Assembly (NCBI RefSeq): GCF_020184175.1
Contig: NC_065530.1
Coordinates: 36,185,260-36,249,259, forward strand
Source of the DNA: Aphis gossypii
Taxonomy: Eukaryota; Arthropoda; Insecta; Hemiptera; Aphididae
Reading direction: 5' to 3'
DNA: 64,000 nt
Under the pieces are notes generated by a model. It searched no databases. It was not told where the DNA came from and saw only the letters and a program-made list of their open reading frames with translations. The number at the start of each line of letters is the position of its first letter. The stretch's first letter is position 1. A program made the translations under genes and the position numbers. Of this stretch, positions 41,601 to 50,863 are shown in pieces.

Positions 41601-42270
41601 TCTATAAAACATTTATTTCTATATCAAAATAATAAGACCTTTTAATCAACAAAAATATTTTGTAGGAGTTTGTTGACGATGGTAATGGTAACGTTAGTGG
41701 TATTAAGACAGTTAAAGTGAATTGGACTAAAGATGAAGCTGGACGATGGAAAATGGATGAAGTACCAGATTCTGAACAGGTATTTAAAAACTTTTTTTTA
41801 AGAATTTCTATTAGTTTATTTATATAATGTAACTATGTATTGTTTAGATTTTCAAATGTGATATGGTTCTTTTGGCAATGGGATTCCTTGGTCCAGAACG
41901 TACAATTGTCAATGAATTATCATTAGCCCTTGATCCGAGATCTAATTACCAGACACCTACTGGTCGTTATGCTACATCCGTTCCTAAAGTATTTGCTGCT
42001 GGAGGTTTGTAACTTAAATTAATAATTTAAGAATAAAAGCTATTGAACATTTTAATAATTTGTTTTAAACATAAATATTAATTGCATACAATCGTTTCGA
42101 TATAATCAACTTGTACTGTTAATTTAGATTGCCGCCGTGGCCAGTCATTGGTAGTTTGGGCAATATCTGAAGGACGCCAAGCAGCTAGAGAAGTAGACGC
42201 ATTCCTCATGGAGCAATCTGTATTGCCTGGACCTGGTGGTGTGATATCTATTCAAACTGTTAGTGCTTAA
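14543..42270 (+). CDS. GOGAT: Glutamate synthase (GOGAT), fused single chain, 27 coding exons
   Basis: Exons: 14543-14686, 27136-27266, 30947-31073, 33732-34010, 34487-34575, 34645-35007, 35082-35187, 35306-35428, 35961-36181, 36248-36533, 36666-36814, 36876-37116, 37193-37516, 37582-37753, 37857-37952, 38032-38990, 39061-39209, 39282-39420, 39490-39803, 39875-40494, 40570-40790, 40871-41047, 41106-41345, 41425-41592, 41666-41779, 41848-42004, 42128-42270. The start of exon 25 was set partly by reading frame and could be off by one base in my count. All boundaries are GT-AG and the sum is 6252 bases: 2083 residues and a stop, the normal size for animal GOGAT. The enzyme makes two glutamates from glutamine and 2-oxoglutarate, probably with NADH. 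Order: propeptide, amidotransferase with nucleophile Cys33, central domain, FMN and 3Fe-4S domain, GXGXG domain, then the small-subunit part with 4Fe-4S, FAD and NAD sites. The N-terminus is acidic and glutamine-rich with no targeting peptide, so it should be cytosolic. Confidence 0.96.
17656..17678. repeat. Perfect 9-bp inverted repeat around A5
   Basis: The arms ATTGTGCAA and TTGCACAAT flank five A. It lies alone in AT-rich intron sequence. It would fold into a short hairpin in RNA, or serve as a symmetric protein site. Confidence 0.5.
23220..23660. promoter_or_regulatory. Isolated CpG-rich island inside GOGAT intron 1
   Basis: About 440 bases of GC- and CpG-rich DNA stand out from more than 7 kb of AT-rich intron on the left and several kb on the right. 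The plus strand has a 93-codon frame from the ATG at 23344 to 23625, with no recognised motif. At 23331-23344 CCACTAGAGCGCGA matches the bilaterian CTCF core consensus in about 12 of 14 places. It may be an enhancer, insulator, alternative promoter, non-coding RNA exon or old insertion. Nothing in the sequence decides between these. Confidence 0.5.
27267..30946 (+). other. GOGAT: GOGAT intron 2, about 3.7 kb
   Basis: AT-rich intron with a GTTTGC donor, a slightly unusual but valid GT site. It holds a 70-odd codon frame at 29146-29376 that lacks any recognised motif, poly-A and poly-T runs, and TA-rich tracts. No gene or RNA is supported. Confidence 0.75.
31074..33731 (+). other. GOGAT: GOGAT intron 3, about 2.7 kb
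   Basis: The first ~600 bases are less AT-biased than usual for this window (near 31260-31440 and 31620-31730). The rest is TA-repeat-rich, with long TA microsatellites near 31780-31850 and 33113-33168. No exon is supported there. Confidence 0.7.
33113..33168. repeat. TA dinucleotide microsatellite
   Basis: Interrupted TA repeats, within GOGAT intron 3. Simple repeat only. Confidence 0.85.
34011..34486 (+). other. GOGAT: GOGAT intron 4
   Basis: A 476-base intron with a long A homopolymer near 34105-34121 and a GA repeat near 34158-34172. Otherwise featureless. Confidence 0.75.
35429..35960 (+). other. GOGAT: GOGAT intron 8
   Basis: A 532-base AT-rich intron. It is the last sizeable one in the gene; all later introns are about 55-130 bases. 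Confidence 0.8.
35961..37952 (+). other. GOGAT: GOGAT exons 9-15: central domain and start of FMN domain
   Basis: Codes for residues 455 to about 951. Family motifs include [14 protein letters not shown] (exons 9-10), [13 protein letters not shown] (exon 12) and [18 protein letters not shown] (exon 13). Exon 15 begins the synthase domain with GAMSLGSIS followed by KSNTGEGG. Introns here are only 60-130 bases, unlike the multi-kilobase introns at the 5' end. Codons mostly end in A or T (only 8 of 31 in exon 15 end in G or C). Confidence 0.92.
38032..38990 (+). other. GOGAT: GOGAT exon 16: FMN-binding synthase domain with 3Fe-4S cluster
   Basis: The longest exon, residues 952-1270. It contains [29 protein letters not shown] and the cluster motif at Cys1165, Cys1171 and Cys1176. 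The spacing (five, then four residues between cysteines) is that of the GOGAT 3Fe-4S cluster. Here ammonia is added to 2-oxoglutarate and the imine is reduced by FMN. All ligands are present. Confidence 0.95.
39061..39803 (+). other. GOGAT: GOGAT exons 17-19: GXGXG domain
   Basis: Residues 1271-1471. The right-handed beta-helix domain is recognised from its glycine repeats: [23 protein letters not shown] and [19 protein letters not shown]. It has no catalytic residues but holds the other domains in position. Sequence and length are ordinary for the family. Confidence 0.92.
39875..42270 (+). other. GOGAT: GOGAT exons 20-27: fused small-subunit electron-transfer part
   Basis: Residues 1471-2083 correspond to the separate small subunit of bacterial GOGAT, joined by a charged linker (about 1510-1590). 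Cysteines at 1631, 1634, 1639 and 1645, and then [10 protein letters not shown], supply the 4Fe-4S ligands. FAD binding is by VGSGPSGLA (Gly1737, 1739, 1742) and nicotinamide binding by IGGGDTG (Gly1875-1880). A second flavin motif, [20 protein letters not shown], precedes the C-terminus. Electrons pass from NAD(P)H through FAD and the clusters to FMN. Confidence 0.93.
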
Positions 42271-44230
42271 ATTAGTACGTTATATGTAACTACATATGGA
42301 CAATATTGAGGGAATCACGTTGGTTTTTTAAAATAATATTTTAACATTACAGTGTGTTAGTTCTTTTTTCAACTGATTAGGTATCAAAACCATATTATTG
42401 TTATAAATATATATATTTTTTTTTTTACTAATAATTTAAGTATGGTTACGTTATTTTTTTAAGCTCCTATGGAAACAGTAAATTCCTAAGATCGATTTTC
42501 GATTTACTCATAACAATAAAAAAAACAACACACAAACATATGTGTTTTCCTTATTCATACAATATAGATACATATTATATAATTATATAAGTGGAGTGAG
42601 TGTGTGTTATAAATACCCATACATTTAGTATTATCTTAAATTCCATTTTTCCCCAGCTATTTAAATTTATATCAAAATACGTGAATATTGACAAAAGTGT
42701 AAGAGACTGACTTTCTATTAAGAATTTTATTTTTAAATAATATGTTTGTATGAATATTAACATTTTTAACTTGTGTGTGTATTTTCTATACATTATAAAG
42801 CATAGAATGGATAAAAAATGTATTCTATTTAGACAAATTGACTCTGGATTAATATTTTTTTACAAACAAAAACATTAAGTAGATAAAGATTTTTGAGCTA
42901 TCCACACAGAGCAAAATATACAATTAGGTATATATCAATTTTCATTGAAAGCTGTCTAAAATATGACATATCACATTCAAATTTAATTTTTGATTAAACA
43001 AAATTTGCTATCACTGATTAATAATTATTAATTATGAATGTGTATACTATAATATAGTAAGAAGACAATAGAGAATCAGTCTTTGACACTTATAACAAAT
43101 TTCACACTTGTTAGATTTCATATTCATAAATATTGTTTACAGTATTATCGTCCAATTTGTTGAATGTATTTATTTTTATTATTATTTAAATATATTCAAT
43201 AGCTTACAAACGTAAGATTTTAATATTATTGCATATCCTAAACTATTACTACCTACCATACTAAATATATAATTATAAATTATCACTATAGAATTAATTA
43301 CTTATGCTTACATAATATGTTATTATTGTTAAAATTTAATTACATAAATAATGTCAATTTAGTATGTAGAAATATTGAAAAATTAATTGGTGCGCAGTTA
43401 AAATATACTGTATTATAGCTGAACTATTATGAAATTTATGCTATAAACTTTACTTTTGTGTAAAAGCTATTTGCCATTTGAAACATTGTGCCCTTAAAGA
43501 CAATAATAAATTATAAATGATACTTAGATATTTGTTTAATGTGTATTTTTAATATTATTCGATCATTATGTCGATGTTTTGTGCTAAGTATAATTATTAT
43601 TATATATATATAATATTATTATGTAGTCGTTGAATTATATGATTATTTATGCAATTGTTTTTAAGTTTTTTTATTAATTATTCTATGTTTGAGTTTTATC
43701 CACCTTCCTTTCCTAATTATATATTATTTAATATAAACTATTTATGAGGAATCTTGTATAAAATTGTCAACCCTTAACAATAAAAATTGAATATTTATAA
43801 GAATTCAAACTTCAAATTTTTATAAACGAAATCATGTCTGTCATTGTGGCTATTGACTATCTATCGTAAATACTTTTAAAATATATATATATTATAATAA
43901 CTTAAATAAAACCTTTTAAATGACCAAGCAAAAAATATTTAATTGACTTTTATATAAAAATAATTTAAATAGGTATCTATACATTTAATAGCTCAAAATG
44001 TGTCAAAATGTTTGGAAATTTATATCACTTGAAAGAAATGATAATTTATTTTTTTATTTAATAAAATATATTACAATTTGTTTGACAATAACAATAAGTA
44101 ACATGAATGACAAGATAAAGAGTAGCTATGTAGTATGAATCGCGTGCAGAGTATACCTACTGTAATAGAATCATATTATGTAAAATAATAAAAAAAATAA
44201 AGAATTACTAAAAATGTATTATTGTAGATC
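42271..44230 (+). other. Probable GOGAT 3' untranslated region and flank
   Basis: No gene lies here. AATAAA hexamers occur at 42515-42520 (about 245 bases after the stop), at 43779-43784, and in a cluster near 44200. Which one is used cannot be told in DNA this AT-rich. Confidence 0.45.
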
Positions 44231-46271
44231 TTCTTAAGTTCCAACTAGATCCAATTCATTACCAAAAGCCATCCACAAAATTGAAAATCAAAGAATTTTC
44301 ACTGTTCTAATCCTAAATAATAATAGTAAACAGAAAAAAGTATGTATCATTGTAAAATCATTAAACTCATTGTTCTGTTCAAAATATAAAATGATAATTT
44401 AAATAGACAAAATATGATAATTTTATTGATTTGTTGTTACTCATTTTTTTACAAAGGATTTGTAGGTTTCACTATCACTTAACAGAGAAAGGCCAAAATT
44501 TCATGATCATTTAAATTTTAAATTAAAAGCATTTATATCAAGTGGGCGAAGTGACAAGTACGTAATATGAATCAGTTAAAAAACTATATTATATCTTTGA
44601 CTATATTGATCAGAAATATGTTTTAAGTTAAAAGTTTATAACCACTAGGCACACTTGCAAAAAAATTCAAAATCAATTTAATTTGTAACTACTTTTTAAA
44701 CTTAAAATATATAGTGTTCAATACCAATTAATATCATAGTTTTTAATTTTTTTTTTTTTTTTAAGACCATGGAATCTGGCCGCTGCCACAAAATTGTCTA
44801 ATATTTAAAATTTGGTTAAATTAGTTTTTAATTGTGTATGTTTAAGAAAATGCCAGTATATTTTTTTGTGAATGAAAGGTCTGAAGATCCGAATTTATAC
44901 TGACTGCTATATCATAATTTGTATTATTGCCCACTAGCTAGGTAAGTAATTATTGCGGTTAATATTTAGATGACTTGGTAAATAGAAAAAATTGGTAGGT
45001 ACAAACATATAGATAATAATTGATGTTACGACACTTAAAATTTCATAAGTTTTAATAACTTGTAACTACTATTTTATTTCTGGATAAGTCGATTGCAATG
45101 TTGTTAATCTATATGTTATTGAAGGAGTTTCCAACAATGATTACATTTTACCTATTACATCGACTAAAAATAGTTTTGTTGAGGTGAATCAAGTTAAACT
45201 ATCGTCTATCTGTATCATTAAATTATATCATAAAAATAATCTGCGATTATATTCTTCTTATTTAGAGTCAAATTATAAAATATGTGTAGGTACTTAAATC
45301 ACTTGCTATTTAGTTTCTATAGGGATTCACTGTTAAACGTATACATCATTAATTTTATAATCTTTAATTTTTTAAATTTTATATTTTGTTATTATTTTAT
45401 TAAAATCAAACTTATATTATAGATGATGCCTATTACATTTACCAAATATTAACTGTGCACAACTCGTAATAGTAATAACTTATAAGTATTGAATCCTGAA
45501 GGTAAGTCATAATTTTTAAATTTTTTTTTTAATAATTAATTTTTAAGAAACGTGAATGCTACAAATATCTACAATATAATCTCAATTTTCAATTAGATGT
45601 TTAGATATAATATTATCAACAGTTTAACACAGCTATATTTTATAGATTCATCTAATTTCCATACATTTTCGTATAATTTTAATGATTTTTAAAAATATTA
45701 ATAATGTTTTACAAAATATTATAATAGGCAATAGCTATACAATGGAAAAATAAATATTTTATGTTCACGATTAAAAAATCATATTATTCAGCTTATACTA
45801 AAAGTTCATTCGATTTTAAAAATACTATTATAAAACTATTAAAGAATATTACATTAGTAATTGATAATTAAAATTGAATTATAGTTGTAAAAAAAAATAA
45901 ATGTATACACGTCATAATAAATAAATTAATATTAAATAGTCATTATTAATGGATATAACTATACATTAATATTAATTAATAATTTGTAGTTTGTATTGTC
46001 TGATATTTTTCTTATAATTTTTAATTTTTAATACAATATAATATAACTTTAAACTTTATTGATATATATATTACCCCTTAGTGACTGTATTTATCAATAA
46101 TCATTTAAATAATATTGCTTATAAATTATAAGTAATTAGTTATACAGTGTACAACCAAGTACATTAGACTATTAGAGACAATTCGTAACTTAGAAAAAAG
46201 TAAAAAATAATTTTGATTTATGATTAATGGTTATATACTATAATGTACCTAAATTATACATACGCATTATA

Positions 46272-46343
46272 AGGCGCAACTAGAGAAAAATGTCGGGGGG
46301 GGGGGGTTATAACCCCTTAACCCCACCCCTGGTTGAGTCACTG
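46272..46343. mobile_element. 72-bp DNA-transposon relic with target duplication
   Basis: The left end reads AGGCGCAACTAGAG. The right end read inward is CAGTGACTCAACCAGGGG, so the two ends are imperfect inverted repeats of the CAGTGGCG-type used by hAT-like elements. The direct repeat ATTATA flanks both sides (46266-46271 and 46344-46349). Inside is a run of twelve G followed by TTATAACCCC. The size leaves no room for a transposase, so it is a non-autonomous or internally deleted copy. hAT elements normally leave 8-bp duplications; here 6 are visible. Confidence 0.5.
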
Positions 46344-48329
46344 ATTATACGTAAGCTACAGAAATATAGTTCTAACAATCTTAAAAAAAAACATTTGAAG
46401 TTAATTCTGTAAATCAGTCATATTTATTTTATGGAGATGGCCACGAAAGCTGGTCTGGGGACATTTTTAGAAATTTAGTGTTATTTTTCCTATATTATTA
46501 TTATATAATATATATCTGTTATTATTTTTTTCTAAACAAAAATGGACAAAATATAATAATAAATAATAATTGATCATTATATACCTACACTGTCAGTATT
46601 ATACTACTACCTACATACATTTTATTCCAGTAGGAAACTATTTTTAAAAGTATAATAATATTAAATATTACCCAATACGAGTACATGTACCTACCACTAG
46701 CTTAATAATGATAACATGCCGGTTTTAATCTTTTCCATTATTTAACCTTTTAGGTAGGTCATAAATCATAACGTGTAACTAATCAATATAAAAAAATTAA
46801 AAAAAAAAAATTATAAATTAAAATTAAAATTTTGTGGCATCATTTTAGAAAAAAGTTATTGTTGACTCTTTTTAGTTGTGATATTTGTATCTTTATATTC
46901 AGTTTTATAAATTTTAAAAAATAGGTTTAGAAAACTATATTTTTTATGTAAATTATAACCACAATTAAATTTACTGTAAATACTAGATATAAATATTATA
47001 AAATACTAGTTTTTTATAAAATGTTTACAAATTTTGTTTATAATAAATAATAATATATTTTGTCATTACTACCATTTTGTAACTATATACCATCAGAGGT
47101 ATTATATACATATATAATAAATTATAGTTTTAATAAAAATAATAAAAAGAAGTAGGTAAAAAGAAATAAAACATATAACAATTCTAGACTTAAACTTAAA
47201 TCTCTTAAGTATAAAAAACCAAAAGCAATATACAAATAAGTTTTAAAAAAATTCACCTATCACTCTGTTTTTTACATTTTCAACATCAACGAGAACTATT
47301 AGAGCTATTTTATGATGTCAAATATTACAAAAGCTTATGCCACACATAATGTTAAGTTAAAATTTTTAGTAAACTAATGCGATATTATTAATTATTATCA
47401 TCTGATAATTAAAAAATTCTAAATTTAAGAAATTCTAAAATCGATTTAAAATTTTGAATTTTGAATTTTAAATCACCCTGTAGAAATGTAATATATTTTT
47501 ACAGTGATTTATTTTTTTTAATTTAGTCGGTGTATCTTATTTTATAATACGATTATATATGTATAAATATACCATATTATCCCGTACGGGAGATGGAAGT
47601 TGAGATGGTATCAGTGTAGTTACCACGCATATTAATGGTTAATTGAGTGAATAAAGTTGCTAATGTTAGTAAATCACGTAGATGGAAAAAATCACTACAA
47701 AAAACAACAATTTTTAAGTTTAATATTTATTTAGGTAGTTTGTATAAGTTATATAATTTAGTACCTAAAAAAACTGTTTTGTCATTCTTTTTAGTTTTGT
47801 TTCAAATTAATTACACTGCAACATGTAAAAAATTTACTTTTATTTTCAACAATTTACATTCAAAAGTACGAGGTGGCAAAAAGTTATGGCACCTGTTAAT
47901 ATCCCTGTAAGGAACTTGTAAATAATATTGGTTACACATTGGTGTGTTTGCCGCCCTCAGATCATAGTCCCAAGAGCGACGGACGGGAAATGATAAGGTT
48001 CGCAAATATACCTATACATAGATGATAGATACCTACATAATATGTCTTGTTTCGATGAAATTAGGTACCTACTGCACACTACTATAATATTAAAATTAAA
48101 GAAAACCGTTTGGTCGGTAACCTAATGATACTTTCATCGACCAGTTTTGTTACGACTCGACTGATTAACGACGGAAAATACCGCGGTTAGCCTACTTGCG
48201 AGTAGGTATGTATCGTTAACTACGGTTATGACTTTGTTCTTCTGTGGTCGATATACGATGGTTGCCTATAATATGGTTTACGTTATACTCGCGAGTCACG
48301 ACTGGGTAACCAAGATGTTTTCCGTAGGT

Positions 48330-48593
48330 CAGTCTTAGAAAAAATCGATTGTCGCCGATTTTTTACTCGGCATCCTTTCTCCGAACCGTCTGATTCTCAA
48401 CAATCTTCATCAAACCGTTTACTCGTTGCCGTACTTAAAATACCGCGCATCAACGACATTCCGATGAAACGAATCTTGTGTACATATAATAGTAGTGTGC
48501 GTGTATTTGCGAGCCACACACATTCGAGGGGCATCAGTGGCATCACTTTCGATCCGACTAAACGATGAGTGTCTTATGATCTGAGGCTTCAAG
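48330..48593 (+). other. Possible first exon of an unidentified plus-strand transcript
   Basis: A patch of ordinary base composition holds a TCAGTC initiator-like site near 48327 and ends in CTTCAAG followed by a textbook donor GTAAGA at 48594. No long coding frame fits the plus strand. It could be a non-coding RNA exon or a distal leader exon of the TTLL gene. The signals are seen; their use is inference. Confidence 0.22.
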
Positions 48594-49464
48594 GTAAGAA
48601 ACACACAAATTACCACTATGCCTTTATTTATCATGCACATTGCACAGATCTCTCTTACTAATATGTCTACACGACCGTTGTACTGAATTTAATAATTATT
48701 TATTGTAGTTGCAAACAGTGTATTTGAACGAAAAAAATATTGCACAAAACTAAACATAAATCTGTATACTATTCATAGATAAAATTTCTAGGTGTATTGT
48801 CTGGTATTCCACATTAACCATAACATATACCTACACATATTTATTTATTTTTATTTAGGTATCTATGAATAATAAACGCCCGTTAGGTGTAGATAAATAA
48901 TATATTAAAATGGTTTGACGTTTGAATACCTTTGTGTTTAAAAATGCACTCAATATTTGCGCAAGTGTTTTTAAACCTCGACATTTTGGCTATTCGAGAG
49001 CGGGAGATTCTTTTATTATCAATATTTTATTTTATGCAACTTGAACTATTCCTTCTTGATATCCCAAATCAATTTTAAATTTCCCGCGCGTTACCCCACA
49101 TCCCACCCGTCTTTAATTATAAGTAATATAAGTATTATAAGTTTATATTGTTAATTATTATTAGAAATAACTTTCTTAATTTGATTTCAAATTACAAGCA
49201 AAAAATATAAATATCGAATTAATTGAAAATCCATTGTTTTAAGTACCTATACTTTTAAGAATACATCGCGGTCTGCAGTATACTTTGTAAACCATATATT
49301 TATACATATTTAATCATTCATTCCCATATGGAGTATTAAGTTGAAACTGTGTAAAATATTATATGATTCTCTTGTATAATTTGTTGTTCTTCCGTATTTC
49401 CGTTGTGTATTATTATTTATTTATTACTGGCTGTATCAGCACGGCGTCTGGAGTAGGTACCTAT

Positions 49465-49590
49465 ACTAGTTGGTCCCAGATTCTAATTGTACACACCAAT
49501 ATTGGGTCCCGTTTTAAAAAGTCTACCGTACTAGTTGGGTCCCAAGTTGAAAAGACTGCACTAGTAGGGTCTCAGAAAAAAAACATTCTT
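49465..49590. repeat. Diverged tandem repeat of about 30-32 bp
   Basis: Four units built on ACTAGTTGGGTCCCA begin near 49465, 49499, 49530 and 49560. The last two are exactly 30 bases apart. The repeat gives an in-frame LVGSQ pattern in one frame, but that frame has no other protein character. It is probably a minisatellite from inside an old mobile element. Confidence 0.6.
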
Positions 49591-49998
49591 CTTCCCATTT
49601 TTACAGACTTGGGGCTGTCTAATAACATCTAGTTGCTACAGGTGTGGTTAAAATGTATTTTTTCTAATGTTAATTAATGTTTTATATTTTCATTGTAATC
49701 CATATAATCAGAGTACAGGGTACCTATTTCAATTTTTAACGCATTTAATTTAATTTTCAGAAAGTGCGTGATCCATATTATATTTGCAGTTTGTACTTTA
49801 TGTTTATTTGTTATTACTATGATACAATAGGCAAATAATAATTATACACGTGCCCAATCCGCACACAATTTTAAACTAATATTATTTTTTAACTCAACTC
49901 GAATGCAGCCACGGCGTCGTCCGTGAAAAGAATTGCAAGTCCGGTGTACGGCACTGTCATTGTCGGCTAATAACGATACTGTTGGCTAGCAGTAGGGA

Positions 49999-50208
49999 GT
50001 GGGGACGCCAGTCGGCGGGAGAACAACACGTGTGTCGTATCAAAATTTGATGTATCTTAGAAAATTGATTAATGAAGTTATATCAATGAATTATAAACCT
50101 AAAAACCTTCCTCTGTTAATTGTTTATTTAACAGTAGACCGCATTGATATTTATTCAGCCGTTTCGGAATTAATCCCGAACAAAAAAATGCGACTTAGGT
50201 ACCTATAG
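49999..50208 (+). other. Unassigned short open frame
   Basis: Sixty-nine codons, opening with GTG in a GC-rich patch; the first ATG is near 50049. The translation is more protein-like than most frames here (YLRKLINEV, LLIVYLTVDRIDIYSAV). It ends beside an AG-GTACCT sequence that could serve as a splice donor. No family is recognised. It may be a small lineage-specific gene, one exon of a larger gene, or chance. Confidence 0.2.
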
Positions 50209-50807
50209 TTTTATAATATTATGTATTTATATTGATAAATAAATATTCATACCATCATTTTTATTTTTCTAAAATAACAAAAAATTATTTATCTTTTTTA
50301 ATTATAATTTAAATTATTAATTATTTAAAAACGATTTCAGTCTTTAATAATTCTTTATTGTAAATAAAGGTAGGCAATTATTAAATTATTTGCATGATTA
50401 GTTGATAAAAAATCGTATAGTAAATAATAATAATAAATTGCACGCTACTTAATAAATATTCCCTCAAAACTAACAATAAATAAATATAAAAAATAAACAT
50501 TTTTTATAACTACCTATTACGTAAACCATTTTTTTAAAACTTGTTTATTTTAACAATAAGTATTATTATAATTTATAAGTTACTATTTAGGTAGGTTAAC
50601 TACCTTATACTCATAATATTAATATAGTCGTATATTATAATACGCCTTGGGTCTACGAATAATATTATTTTAATATTTTAAACAGAATAGCTTATGGCTA
50701 TTTTGAACTATTCAGTGAATACCTACTTAAATTATTATACTACCTTATAGATAATACAAGTGCGATATTGTGTAGAATTACTTTTCTTAGGTTAACTATC
50801 CAAGATA

Positions 50808-50863
50808 ATAGGTATGTACCACGATTTAAGATAATATTATCTTAATTCATGGTATGTACCTAT
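50808..50863. repeat. 56-bp near-perfect palindrome
   Basis: The left arm starts ATAGGTATGTACC and the right arm read in reverse complement starts ATAGGTACATACC. They meet at ATAATATTAT with almost no loop. About 24 of 28 positions pair, and weaker pairing extends several bases outward. In DNA it could extrude a cruciform; in RNA it would form a long hairpin. Confidence 0.6.

Noticed and set aside
47647..47910. 87-codon frame as a small gene
   Set aside because: Lys/Phe/Leu-rich translation typical of AT-rich chance frames, with no motif or splice context.
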